From contig JAGPNK010000001.1 of assembly GCA_020746835.1 (NCBI GenBank), forward strand, positions 5,952,001 to 6,016,000: a stretch of DNA of 64,000 nt. The letters run 5' to 3'. Below the pieces are notes generated by a model that was not told where the DNA came from, made no database searches, and saw only the letters and a program-made list of their open reading frames with translations. Positions 41,247 through 53,633 of this stretch are shown in pieces (positions within the stretch are counted from its first letter, which is position 1; each line of letters begins with the position of its first letter). Origin of the DNA: Stachybotrys elegans. Its lineage: Eukaryota; Ascomycota; Sordariomycetes; Hypocreales; Stachybotryaceae. A program made the position numbers and the translations under genes.

Positions 41247-44200
41247 TTAGAAGCGGCGTGTAGGCACTACAGCAGGCGATCTCGATTGCACTGACCTGCA
41301 AGTAATTTGGGGTGGGTTAACAGCTGTAAACGCTGAGACCAGACCGAACTGGGCCGTTGAGAGGGTGACAGGTTCGGTGAAAGCAACAACTGTAGGTGTG
41401 ATGGGCTGTCCCGCCGTGGGGTTATTGCAAGGCACTTGATCCATCACACCAGCCCGAAATATTACATTGCCGTCATCGGCTGGCGGCCACTGGCCACCCT
41501 TGAGCGTGGCTGCGTTTTGGCGTATTTGAAATTTGGCTATGGTCCGTGATTGGGTCGGATTCTGGTTTAGGTCGATGGCCATGGCAGAAGCGACTAAGGC
41601 GGTTGCCACGGAGCATCCGCTTTCATAAGTGTACTGAGTGTTGGTGTTCGGAACTGGGGCTAATGCGAAATGGCCAATGTTGTAAATGCTGTAAAGTTCT
41701 TTGCCGCTGGTATCCTTTGCGACAGTAAAGTCAGAGACCATTCCATCCATGCCAACAGCACCAACGCCAACAACCGGAACGTTGGCGCCACCCCAGCGAA
41801 TAGGGGAATACTCCTTAATATCTGCGCCAGGTCTCGTGGTGCCATCATTCGAACCGGCGACCACGGGGACAATTTTCGCCCCCAACAATCGCGATATCCA
41901 CTCCTTCCATGGATCCGCCGCATCTATTTGCTCTTGAGTCGGATTGCCCAAGTCCGGTCTGAATAAGACAGCTTGACTGGCTGTAGAGATGCTGACAATC
42001 GACAGGGGTTTTCCTCTGGCTCTCTGGTCTCGCAATACGAAATTGATGCCCCGTTGTAGGGCAGATGTGCTGAACATATTGAGGTTATTGACATCGTTGT
42101 CATTTGGTGCGACACCGCCCCCGACGGCAATCGCGACGACTCCGAGCATTCCTTTTGCCGGCGAAGAAATTTGACCGTTGATGAGAGACAGCATTGCGGT
42201 TCCGTGAGAGCGGGTTCCCTGCGGAACTATACTGCCAGTAGTCCGCGGACAGTTGTTATTAGATCGGCAGTCAAACATAGCAATGCTACTTTGACTGAAT
42301 TCCTATTGTTCAGGCGTCAGCACTGTTAAGGACATGGTGTAAAATACTCATGTTTTAGACATACATTGTGGGTCAAATCGTAAGTCGTATCCAATAAATA
42401 CACACGAGGAGCATTAGGGAGTTGGGAATCATAGGCAATGGTGGCGATATCAAGGACTGGATGGACTGATTAGCTGCTTTCTAACGATGGACGACTTCAG
42501 GCTCTGAATTATTACTTACAGTTACCAGACAGGGCGATATTGGCCCAAAGGCCTCCCATCCAGCCGAGGTGCCATGGCCACAGGCCTCGATTTGCATTCG
42601 TGCCTTCGGGTTGCCCGGCCACGAAGAAGGCCGTATCAGGATTTTGCAAGTCACGAGCGTCTATAGTGAGATTGTCGAAAGAAGCAAAGTCCACATTAGG
42701 TAACCCACTTTCCTCATCGTTAGGCACTGGCTGTCCTTGTTCATTCATGAGGTCCTCCTCTCGCTTGCTGAGGGGAACAAGATTTGGGCCATCTGTAGGG
42801 ATGTTAATATCAGCAGCGACATAGGCAATCAAAGGAGCCTGTCGCAAGCTCTCCGCCTGCGCATCGAACAGCCGCGCAGCAAAAGCGAAGAACTTGTCAT
42901 CTTTGTTACGGATGATATCCGAGAACTTGGCCTTTCCATTAGCTAGCTGAGCAGTTGTCAAGTCAAACTGGTCAAGATTGAAAGAATCTTGCCATCCAAC
43001 GACATAGGCTGACGGTGTCCCAGTAGGGGTTTCGGACGTCGTGGTAGGCTGAGCAGGCTCCGTTGGAGAGGCACCCCCGCCACTTGATGCTGTTATAAAG
43101 TCACTGAGGAAGCTGATGAACTTGACTATTATAAATGTAAGCAAGTTATCCCTCTTAGACGGTTCGTGAGCGACTCAAGCTGTAAACTTACAAAGCCCAA
43201 AAGCGCCAATGGTGGCGAGGCCGGTTGGACTAGTAATGGCCCGAGCACCTGCTAGTATTGCCTGTTAAGTCATCAGCTGCGATTCTTTGCGAAATTGAAG
43301 ATGAGAATGATTACCATTCTAGTCACGCTAATGACCAGCTCTTGGAGCTCCTCGGCACTTGCGTTTTGTATCAAATCAAATATATCGTTGACTCGAGTCT
43401 CTGAAGTAAAAGTCAGCATTGTACCTTGCTCTTCAGCTACGATGCGGCGACGCACGTAAAGTGGCCAGCTCATCCAAGAAGCTCTTCTGAATCTGTTTCA
43501 GTTCATTAGCATCTATTATAAGAATGATTTAAGAGCAACTTACAGTGCCAACTTTCTCAGCCAGGGCGGCGACAGATTTCAGATTCCTCAATGCGGCAGC
43601 TATTTTTGAATGGTCAGTGCCAGGAAAGACGTATTATAGCAATTCTGATTATGGATTGAATCTTACCAACTGCATTCCCCTCGGAAGCGACAGCTGCAAT
43701 GGCTTCCACAATGGCGCTGATGTCACGACGAGCATTGCCGCTACTTTGAGAAGATTGTGCAGTTAGGACCAAGGATTGCAAATTCCCAATAGCATCTTGT
43801 GCTGCAGCAAATGCATCCTGGAAATCTTGAAGGGCCTTCTGAACATCTTCTACTGTTGGTGAATCGAAAGAACTGTCTTGATAGATGGTAATGCGGTTGC
43901 CTTGCCCACAGACCTCGGTGGGATCACCGGCGCAAGCTTGGTTGCAATCGCCGTCGTTGGCTTTCTGAGAATCGACTAGTTGATCACCGACGAAACATTG
44001 GCTGCAAATATTGGTCAGTAGAGCCGCAATTGACATGAGCAATCATGGGATTTCGCCTCATACCTGCCGAACTCGACACCTGCAAACTTCCAGCCGCCAC
44101 TCTTTGCAAAATCCACACACTCTTTGACAGTCATTCCGCTTCCATCGTCCTTTTCATCGCCCTGTAAGACTCTCGTGGTTGTAGAATCGAAGAAGCATCC

Positions 44201-44913
44201 TATTTCAGTGAACGAGCCAATCGAAGGTACAACGCTGGGGCCAGTCGGTGCCTTGGTAGTGACAGGCGTTCCGCCTGAAGTCGGTGCCTTGGTAGTGACA
44301 GGCATCCCAGGCACTGAAGTACGGGAAGTTTGAGTAGTCTTTGATGTGATAATGACACTACCACCGCCGTTGTTGCCAGAGCATCCATTCCCTGAGCAAG
44401 TTTGACCCTGTGGACAAGCGTTGCAAAGGTTCCCCACGGTGCATTTGACGCTGTTGTTATCGCAGCACACGGAACCTTTCACGTAACAATTCCCATGGCT
44501 AAAGGGAGACCACTGTCAGGATCAAACATTTGACGTAAGATGGTGGAAGCATATGTCTACATGCTTCGTGGTGGGACTTACCAGCAAGTGCCTCCATCGC
44601 ATCCAACAGCCTCAAAGGTTACGGGATTCAAGGCACAGAAGGACAGGCCAGGCGCGGCGCAAGCAAAAGTGCCTTCAAAGTTGACGCACTCCGTTCCCTC
44701 AGGACAAAAGGTGCCTCCAGGACAAGCAGATTGGTGACACAGAAAGCCATCAGGACACGATGGGTCCTGGGAGTCGCGCGGGGAGATGTTTACATCAACT
44801 CCAGGAGGTTTAACGATAAGAGGAATGGCAAACGTTGAGGTGGCATGTAGCAAGATTGCAGCAATACCTGCCACAATCGGGAGGCGTACGCGTGGTAATA
44901 TCGTAGCTGACAT
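41247..44913 (-). CDS. Secreted WSC-domain protein with C-terminal subtilisin-like (S8) protease domain
   Basis: Large multi-exon gene from ATG 44913; boundaries of the middle exons are uncertain. Exon 1 encodes a signal peptide (ILLHATSTFA then IPLIV) and a cysteine-rich region (CPDGFLCHQSACPGGTFCPE). The first intron has a GTAAGT donor near 44580; exon 2 (from about 44498) adds NLCNACPQGQTCSGNGC, a threonine-rich stalk with two TKAPTSGG-like units, and the start of a WSC domain (IGCFFDSTTTRVLQGDE). Exon 3 completes WSC (QCFVGDQL...CNQACAGDPTEVCGQGNRI). A helical stretch follows at about 43.0-43.8 kb. The subtilase triad candidates are D in VYLLDTTYDLTHN (near 42400), H in GTRSHGTAML and S in SGCSVATALVA, where the usual GTS is GCS. 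The frame ends at 41247, but a GTCAGT donor near 41300 may lead to another exon. Likely acts at or outside the cell wall. Confidence 0.75.
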
Positions 44914-45969
44914 GGTACTTTGAGCGACTTGGAGTCTATCTACTAGGAGACCGCCATCGTGAGAAAGAGCTGGAGTATATAGACCTTTTATGGAAGTGGG
45001 ACCAGTTCCTGCTTCTCTTACAATCTTACCCAGTCCAAACCACTGAATCGGTTCTCAGCTGATGAACTTGTCAAGGCCCTTCCCTTGTAACGGCCTGTCT
45101 TTCTCACCTGCTAATTGATAATTCTTCCGATTGCTAGAGTCCAGACCCTGGCTAATATTGATCGAACACATGATCAATTTCCCTGCAAACAATCCACTTA
45201 GTCTTATCTTAACTAAAACCCACAATGTTGCGGCTGGTAATGATTCTTAATCCGGTGCTTATTCCTAAAGAGGTAAGGCAAAGGAAGGTGAAAATTTTTA
45301 CCTCAACAGAAGCAGCCTTGACCCTAGAATGCTGTCTATGCTTAAGGAGAACATTAAACATAGATAAATAACTACTTGGGTAATCAAACTACTTATACCT
45401 CTAAGTAATCCAAAGCATACAGAGAACTTTACACAGCCAAGTCATACTACCATTTATGGGGTCATGCCGCAGGAAGCCAAGACATGAATATTCTGTTGTA
45501 CATGGTGAGTCCTCATACACACTCGCAAAGTGCTGTGGTAACATTCGAAAGAGGTATATATGCCGTTCTTTCCGATGCGCGTACCGGCTATTAATAATTA
45601 TCCCGTGTGTAGTGACTCCAACTGGGGCTGGTCCAGACCCTCTCGCAAAGTGCTGTGGTAACACGAAAGAGGTACGTGCGCCGTTCTTTCCGATGTGCGG
45701 TATGAATTGCTATTAATAATTATCCCGTGTTATGCGGTGTGTAGTAGTGCTGACGAAGATGACTCCAGCTGGGGCTGGCCCAGATAGTAATCAAGCTAAT
45801 GTCAGGCTGAAGACCCTCTCTAGCAATGGGGTCGAGACTGTCTCGGAAATGCTGGACTCTCATACGATGAGTTTCGAAATTTCTCAACCAAGGAATATGT
45901 ATAATATGGGGTTGCATCTGCGCTGCAGATCATCAATTTAGTCGGAACCAGATCATTGTATGCGACTCA
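44914..45969. promoter_or_regulatory. Divergent region between subtilase and glycosidase genes
   Basis: About 1 kb separates the two starts. It contains the duplicated block at 45521-45787 and A/T-rich DNA around 45220-45400. No gene is supported inside it. Confidence 0.5.
45521..45787. repeat. Imperfect direct repeat, period about 120 bp
   Basis: The segment beginning CTCGCAAAGTGCTGTGGTAA at 45522 recurs at 45642, exactly 120 bp later. Both copies continue through GCCGTTCTTTCCGATG, TATTAATAATTATCCCGTGT and an ACTCCARCTGGGGCTGG end. The second copy has small insertions, so it ends near 45787. It lies in the promoter region of the glycosidase gene. Confidence 0.9.
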
Positions 45970-48900
45970 ATGTACATCAACAAGTACAGTCTTCTGGCTG
46001 TGCTGGCAAGCTCTGCCGGCACAGCCACGGCTGCCGATGTCAACGCCGGCTACGACGCCTTCGCAGCTGCCCAGGTTATGATTGATAAGGCCTCTCATTC
46101 ATGGGAATGGGGTACTGCTTCAGAAGCATTGCTCGAGCTGTATAATCCTGAGTTTTCAGTCTTTAGCTCCAACCCGTTCCCAGGTGGCAAGATCCCAAAA
46201 CCTGATCCAGGTATTCTGGCGCTCTCATACGCTCGACAGTTCATCCACAAGAACTCTCAGATCTTTGTCGATGACTCTGCGGTCGGTGATCCTGCCTCTC
46301 TAGGCGTGTCTGCCATTCTCCTTGGGCAATCAGACAGCTCGTACATCGATGCTTCAAACCGTCAAGCAGACTTCATCTTGAAGGATGCTCCGAGGTTTAG
46401 CAATGGAGCAATTTCTCAGCGGTCAGACGTTGCTGAAGTCTGGGCTGATAATATGGCCATGTCTTTTCCGTTTTGTATGAGCAAATCCTTGCCCCTTTTC
46501 GTACTACTGCGTGACAGCTAACCGACATACTTGTTAGTGGCGTATCTAGCCGTTCAAAACAACGACCCATCTTTGATGGCTACCGTGGTGACACAATGCG
46601 GCTTGCAACGCGATGTTCTTCAGTCCGGTAACCTAAACTGGCGACACATTATTGGTCCTCAGTCACAAGACACAGGGCTTTGGTCAACAGGTAACGGATG
46701 GGCCGCATATGGCATGGTCCGTGTTCTACACACCCTACAAAAATGGTCTGGGTCATCTTCCATGACATCGCAAGCAGGTCAACTTAAGAGCTGGATCAAA
46801 GAGATTCTCGACGGAGCTATGGGCTCTAGTCTTGACGGTGGTCTACTCCGCAACTATCTCAACGATAATAGCTGGTTTGGGGAGATTTCCGGGACAGCAA
46901 TGCTTACTGCTGCTGTGTATAGAATGGCTGTGAATGATCCAAGTACATTCGGGAAGAATTACATCACCTGGGCAGACAACAATCGCAGAGCCTTAGCAAA
47001 CAGACAAGGCAGCAATGGTGTTTTTGCGCCGGCAGTGAATCCTTTGAACTGGCTGGATCGAAGCGAAGATAACAATGGATCCCCCGAAGGACAGGCATTT
47101 GCTGTGTATGCCTATACAGCCTTCAGAGACTGCGTCGCTGCTGGAATTTGCCAAGCACCGTCGACTGCGACAACCATCTCAAAGTCAGGAATCGGCCCAA
47201 TCGATATTGTCACGACCCTTGGCATTCCTGTCATATTCTCAGAAATGCCCGATCCCACAGGCACCGTCTGCGGCAGCCCACAAAGCTGTGATGCAGATGG
47301 CTGTGCGGGCAAATTCAACGGCCTTGTTGCGACTGCCACATGCCAGTCAGGTCCTAGGAAGGGCTGCCAATGTACTCCGACTTCAACAACCTGCGGAAAC
47401 CACCAGAGCTGCGATCTCAACGGCTGTGCAGGATCTTTTGACGGTCTTTCCCAATTTGCAACCTGTAAAGGCAATTTCAAAGGTTGCGAATGCACTGCAA
47501 CTTCAAATACTTGCGGAGCCCACCAGAGCTGCGACCTCAATGGGTGTGCTGGATCGTTCGATGGCAGTGCCCCGTTTGCAACCTGTAAGGGCAACTTTAT
47601 AGGTTGCGAATGTACAGCTACTTCAAATACTTGCGGAGCCCACCAGAGCTGCGATCTCAATGGTTGTGCTGGAAGTTTTGACGGTAAGAACAAATTTGCA
47701 ACTTGTAAAGGCAACTTTGTGGGCTGTGAGTGCACAGCAACATCCAATACCTGTGGAAAGCACCAAAGCTGTGATCTCAATGGTTGTGCTGGAAGCTTTG
47801 ACGGCAGCGCTAAGTTTGCAACTTGCAAGGGAAACTTTGAAGGCTGCGAATGTACAGCTACGGCCAATACATGCGGCAACCCACAAAGTTGCGACCTCAA
47901 CGGATGTGCTGGTGATTTTACCACTAGTTCTGTCTTGCCCCAGTGTCAGGGAAACTTTCAAGGTTGCAACTGCATTGCAACGAGCAATACATGCGGCGAT
48001 CGTCAGAGCTGTGACCTCAATGGCTGCGCTGGGAGCTTCGATGGCAGCACCAAGTTCGCCACATGCAAAGGTAACTTTAAGGGCTGTCAATGTACAGCAA
48101 CAGGCAACACATGTGGAAGTCCGCAAAGTTGCGATCTCAACGGCTGCGCCGGCAAGTTCAACGGCAATAGGCAACTACCACAATGCTCAGGAAACTTTGT
48201 TGGTTGCAATTGTAAGGCAACAAGCAACACTTGCGGTACACCTCAAAGCTGCACGAAAAACGGCTGTAGCGGATCGTTTGATTCAAACGGGAAAGCGACT
48301 TGCAAGGGCAACTTTCTCGGTTGTCAATGTGTTGCCGATAGTGGCACTTGTGGCCCTCCCCAGAGCTGCGATCTCAATGGCTGCAATGGCAAGTTTCTAG
48401 GCGACTCCGAGGCTCCTGTTTGCACAGGCAACTTTGCAGGCTGTGTCTGCAGCCCAACCAGCAATACCTGTGGTGGAACGCGAGATTGTGATGCAGACGG
48501 CTGCAACGGCAATAGCGGAGGAGTCTGCCTCAATAACTACTACGGCTGCGCTTGCAATCCGGTTGCAAATACATGCGAAGGAGCAGGAGTTTGCAATCCC
48601 TTTGCAAGGGTGTACAAGGATGCTGGTCGCCAGGGTGACAGCCTCACTCTGAAGGCAATTGGGATACAGTGTGGTGAGTATTACCTTGCCCCGTTGGAAT
48701 ACAAGCAGAACTAACAGCATTCAAAGGAAATATTCCGGCAAGTTTCAACGATGTAATATCATCCACCTTTCTGGCACATAACCTTATCTCTTGTCTTTGG
48801 TTCAAGTAAGCTTCCCCAATTTCCATAACCCAGCAATGTCCGATCAACTTCTAATTCTACTATCTACCTGCAGAGATAGCGACTGCCAGGGAGATTGGTT

Positions 48901-49048
48901 TTTCCAATTGGGAGAGGATAATCAAGAGATCGACTTTACCGGAGATTTTGCATCTTTCAATGATGTAATTTCATCTTTTAAGTGTGTTGTTGGCAATCAG
49001 ATTCCTGGCGGTCCTGGGCCGGGAGATTGTCCATTCAAGGCCTGTTAG
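45970..49048 (+). CDS. Secreted six-hairpin glycosidase (GH105-like) with eleven cysteine-rich repeats
   Basis: Predicted extracellular enzyme; GH105 members remove unsaturated sugars from pectin fragments. The model joins 45970-46474, 46538-48673 and 48876-49048, 937 residues in correct phase; the 202 bp last intron ends CAGAG. A signal peptide spans about 1-21 (LLAVLASSAGTATA). The catalytic barrel covers about 25-380, with RSDVAEVWADNMAMSFPFLA and the aspartate region typical of the fold, then DTGLWSTGNGWAAYGMVRVL and WLDRSEDNNGSPEGQAFAVY. From about 415 to 850 there are eleven repeats of about 40 residues, each with six cysteines, pattern TCGxxQSCDLNGCAG...C.GNF.GC.C. The last exon gives DSDCQGDWFFQLGEDNQEI. 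The start ATG is the first in the frame. The repeat array may bind wall polysaccharide; that is inference. Confidence 0.85.
47266..48570 (+). repeat. Coding tandem repeat, about 120 bp x 11
   Basis: Eleven in-frame units of 35-43 codons inside the glycosidase gene. Central units (2-5) are most alike; the first, ninth and eleventh are the most divergent. Each contains a QSCDLNGCAG-type core and six cysteines. Confidence 0.95.
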
Positions 49049-49518
49049 AAGGCTGTGGTATATGACGAATCTAGAGAGCCCTGAAGCAAAGAGGCAGTTG
49101 AATTGTGCAGCCGTACATAGGGTTCAAACCAGCATAGAATATTACAAATGGATCACATATACTCAGTTGCCTGCGGTAGGCTTGCGATTGCAGAATGACT
49201 CTTAGGTTGTTTAGCGGGAACTTTATATTACTGTCAACGCTTTCTGTAGTGCTCCAATATTGTTCTTCATTATAAAGTGCATTTACATATCCCAATTAGC
49301 CTCCTTGACCTGTGATGGATTGACTTTATGGCAACCCGTAAATTGGCAACTCTCCTAGGCGAGCCCATTCAGGATGAGATACCATCGCCACTATGTACAA
49401 TCATGTGGACCAGGCTTATCTGCATTCATAAGTCTAAATTTATATTTATATAGCATTCTACTATTATTTCAATTAATATTCACTTTATTATAGAGTCAAA
49501 TCTCATCTCAGGGCTAGA
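49049..49518. other. Convergent 3' intergenic region
   Basis: About 470 bp between the glycosidase stop and the Clr5 gene stop. An A/T-rich tract lies at 49435-49500. No gene seen. Confidence 0.4.
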
Positions 49519-50602
49519 TTATCTATAAACAGTCATCTGTTTAAGCATGCTTGCTCGCTTCATCGGGGACCTGAGCCTAGGCACCATCATTTCTATGGTC
49601 CTTGAAGCTCCAAGCTCCAGCGCGTTGCTCAGGTCCTCCTTCGGCTTCTGACAAAGGGAATATGCGATAGATCTGAGTGGGTGAAGCTTGCCATAGTATT
49701 GTCCGAAAAGCTCTTCCAACTCTATTAGGAAGTGGAGGGCGAACGAGAATTGATAGCCTGATATTGAGTCGTACTGGAGCAAACGGAAACACAGTGACCA
49801 AAATCGAGACAGGAAGGCCTGATGACGCAGGCGCTGGATGTCTGCTGGCGGCGGCAGTGCTGCCTCTTGCAACCTCTCTAATATGGCTGGGGTCAACTGC
49901 CCGGTGTTGTTTCGCTGCCCAATCTTCCTCAGCATTCGGGGAGACATTGCCCTTGGGTCGCCTAGGCGGATTAGAAGACGCAGTTCTTGAGGAACATGAT
50001 CCAGGCTCTTCATAAAACGGCCGGGTAATCCAGTCCGGAAGCAATGTTCGGCTTTCCAGTATATGTTTCCAATTCTCTCCCAATCCAGGCAATGATTCAG
50101 ATCCGGGGAAAGCAGATCCTTAGATGTGAATCTTTTTACCCTATTACCAAAAACAGCCGCAACCAGCTGGTCAATCGAGTATTGCATGAGCTCTTCTGGG
50201 CGACAGTCATTTGGTCTGAGAAGTCGGTTCGTATAAGGGTTTGGTCGGATCTCTTTGTAGGCTTTCTCTGCAGGGACAGCTTGCTGAATTGTGCGTTCCC
50301 GCTTCTTGGTTGGCTCAGGAGCAGTACGAGATGCTCCACCATTGTTCGATATGGACCGCTTCGCATAGGTACGAAAGCCGCACTTCTCAATATGTGTGCG
50401 GAACTGTTTGGTTCTGTAAAGACAATCGGTCAGACATCTTTTAATCCTCGGCATTGTCCATCGCAGACTGCACTCACGAAGGCCAGAGCCCGTGTTGCCG
50501 GCCGATTTTCTCCCTTGTTTCTCGAAGGCTACATCTCTGGTGTACGTAAATGTGTTCGATGTCCGGTTTCATTCGTTGCCAATCGTCGTCCGTTATCGCC
50601 AT
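49519..50602 (-). CDS. Clr5-domain protein
   Basis: Protein with the short fungal Clr5 domain (PF14420), a helix-turn-helix-like putative DNA-binding module named after a silencing factor of fission yeast. The model is complement(49519-50413, 50478-50602), 339 residues; the 64 bp intron has a GTGAGT donor and TTACAG acceptor. Exon 1 reads DDDWQRMKPDIEHIYVHQRC, then SLRETREKIGRQHGLWPS; exon 2 completes the motif with TKQFRTHIEKCGFRTYAKRS. After a basic linker (EPTKKRERTIQQ) comes a region of about 230 residues with no named domain but several helices (SRFWSLCFRLLQYDSISGYQ, FALHFLIELEELFGQYYG). This architecture is common in moulds and usually uncharacterised. Target genes are unknown. Confidence 0.85.
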
Positions 50603-51982
50603 GATGGATTAGTCCTTTGCTGTGAGGAGCTTTGACGCAGATATTAGGGACGAAGAGCCCGGCAACGTCGGTTTTCCCTATGATGGCTCACTTTCGCAGC
50701 GAACATATCGCTAGAAAGGCTCTGTTGCAGATGAAGAGACAACTGTTGGGCTGGCATGACCAACCACATCTATGATAAGTGACTCACATGATTACCACGC
50801 AAATACCACATGTAATCTTATAGGTGGAGGCCAGCCGATCGCCTCACCATTCGTCTTGAATTTGATTGGACAATATTGGTTACATGCTTTGGAGATGGTG
50901 TGAAAGATGATTCGTCGATGAAATGCCCTTGCATGAGCTGTACACAGATGCTTAACAAATGTTTGCAAATAGGCGAAGGGTGCAGCTTTCCTTGACAAAT
51001 TCTGGCATTATTATAAGCATGGCAAAATGCGGGATCGAAGAAGACTTGGGATATATAAGTTAATGAACCTCCCAGACTCGGATTCAAAGTCTTCGCCTAT
51101 CTCACTACTTTTCCCATCCAAGTGTCTCCTACTCCAGGCTCTCTGGGTAAGCCGATGACCCCCTTGGTCTCTACTGATGACTAGGATTGCCCAGTCTACG
51201 TCAACTCGCTCTACTGCGTCTATCCCACCATGTCTGCAGACATTTACTCTGAGGCTAGTTCCTTGGTTGAGGAACAGCCGCCACGACAATCCATCAAGAA
51301 TGAAGTCAAAGACATCGCAAAGATCCTCAAGAAGGAACGGGAGGGATCCTGTCTTACTTTAGGTGTCGTACATGGTGCGAGCCTGAGTAAGCTGGAGGAT
51401 GCTTGCGAATTTGGGGGATCAGCTTTCAAAAACATAAGTGCTATTGAAAACACAGGTTGACTGATACTCTCCTCAGGACCTGAGATGCTCTTCTCATGCC
51501 AAAACTCTACAGGAGGCAATCGATGCAATCAAGTTGTCTGCCAAGCGCGTTGTTCTAAACATCCTCTTCAGCCCTGAGATTCTGGAGATCTTCTTCCATG
51601 TACCGTCGCATTTCAAAGTGCTAAAGGTTCTCCGGTGCAATCCTCACAATGATGGGCGCACTCTCGACATTCATGGCGTGGGGCGGCTCAATCCCCTACC
51701 CATCCCGACTATTCTGTTCCATCGGTAGTGCCAGCAGTTGTTTCACTTACGACGACAGGATCGGCTGTAGGCATGTTGACCATAGCCATGGCGATCCAGG
51801 AAGGAAGGGACCTGGGGTTTGTAAAATATTTACAAATGAGCAACGTCAACCCTGTTCTTGGCTGGGAAGGTTCCCTCACCAAACCGCTGACACGGGGTAG
51901 TGCGGCGGCATCAGCTTGTAGTGAGGCCACGCCATCGCCAGCCCCCATTTTCCTGCCCACATCTCCGAACTCATGGCCAGCG
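50603..51982. other. Intergenic with one small open frame
   Basis: A 76-codon frame starts at ATG 51230 (MSADIYSEASSLVEEQPPRQ) and is followed in other frames by a leucine-rich peptide (LNILFSPEILEIFFHVPSHF) near 51550. This may be a small spliced gene or a decayed one; I see no domain. Confidence 0.35.
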
Positions 51983-53023
51983 ATGGCACGTCCGCCCAAT
52001 CCAATCGATGCCTACTATGTCACCGACTTCTACCTTAACGGTGCCTCGCCTCGAGAAGCAGGATTAAGTACAAGCTTCGGAAGCATTATCGTGTCACCGT
52101 CAATCTCAGTACAATCTCTCGCCGGATCGCAAGCTGGAGTCTCCAACGTCAGCAAGCCCGTACGAAGGAAAGTCCAGAGTTGATAGAGGCCACCCACGAC
52201 CTGATATTTTGCGTCGGGCTTACCGAGAAGCAGACACTGAGCGTCCTATAGAGACAGGGATCCAATGCCATCTCGGGATATGGCAGAAGCCTTCTCCAGC
52301 CGTATCTTGGTCAGCAAACAGCTCTGGGTACCAAGTGACCCTCTTTTTGAGATGTACAAAATCATGTTCCCAAATGAGGTCGAGCTCGGAAACGGATGTT
52401 CAAGGCCAAACTATCAGTGGTGCATTGACACAAGCTCAAAGCGTATGGATTCGAGATCTATGCCGCAATCGACGCCTACTCGCGTAACATTATCCTACGT
52501 CGGCCACTCTGCCACAACTGCATTAAGCGCCCTGAGGCAGTACTTGACCGCATGCGACGTATACGGCTTCCAGCTATGGTATCTGCAGGCAGACAGAGGC
52601 AGCGAAACGCCACTAGTCGCAGCAGTCCATTGGAACTTTGCTTTGGCCGCAAATGTGCGGGTGGAGTGGAACGGGCAGGTCTTCCGGCGGGGAAGACGCC
52701 TGAAGGATTCGTACGAGGCGGCTCCCGGTACGAAGAATATAAGATCGAGAGTTGGGAGCGCATGCTGAATGTATTCTCGGCAGTGGGCAGACTACTTTGG
52801 AGAGCTCGCTAGAGATGGGGACTTTGACGGCAACATGTTGGATGATCAGATCGCAATCTATGCCGTCTTTGAGGATGTGTTACGGAAAGAACTCTTCGAT
52901 TTTGTGCAGGCGTGGAATCTTGATCGAATTCGCCTCCAAAAGAACCGTCCCCACGTGGTCCACGGTCAGCCCTGGATACACAAGGCATGCAACTGGGCAT
53001 CACCATTGATCGCTCAGTTTTAG
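51983..53023 (+). mobile_element. Decayed transposon-type integrase (DDE/rve-like) gene
   Basis: Plus-strand fragments in shifting frames match a fungal integrase-core protein. From 51983: PIDAYYVTDFYLNGASPREA, a helix-turn-helix-type start. Later: YQWCIDTSSKRM (first Asp), VGHSATTALSALRQYLTACD, LQADRGSETPLVAAVHW (second Asp), KIESWERML (Glu), then DDQIAIYAVFEDVLRKELFD and RLQKNRPHVVHGQPW near the end. At least four frame changes occur between 52050 and 52830, so it is not functional. Terminal repeats were not found. Confidence 0.75.
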
Positions 53024-53633
53024 ATGAAATGAGGCAAACATTGGCTGATATTGATATTGGCACGTGCTTGAAGCCAGAGACAAAATGTTGGTGCCGCCAG
53101 GTTCTCGTCAAAATAGGCTACGACAACGTGGCCCTTGGGACTCGCCAAAAGTGGGACAAGCTGAGGTCTTTAAGCGTTTCTACCTTGGCCTTCGAGATAG
53201 AATCATTCAGCACATCAAAGTGGCCAGCAGCCTATACTAGCATATTGTCAAGCGCGAACGGGGGGTTTCATCATGAATTAACTCCAAGCGGATGCCTCAT
53301 TTGGACGGGAAGCTTACATAGACACCATTGACTATTCAAGCATCTCCCAGATAACGTACACAGACTAGCGACTTTAATAACTCTTGTCCTTCAAACACAT
53401 GGACAATTCTAGATGATATTTCTAGGACTTTCTATTTAACTACTTACTTTTACGTAACAAGAGGGATCCATATAGCCTTTCCTAGACGACTTCTGGTCTC
53501 ACCATCCCATGCATATAGGTAGCATCCTTAGATCTTTGACTTTCGTACGAAACATACTTCTCTACTGAAATTTTTGGCGTTTTTCAGAATAATAGGAGCA
53601 TTCTAACTCAATTACTCTACAACATCGTCCACT

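Noticed and set aside
47112..47924. 270-codon minus-strand ORF opposite the glycosidase repeats
   Set aside because: It mirrors the coding repeat in another frame; the cysteine-rich plus-strand reading is the real one.
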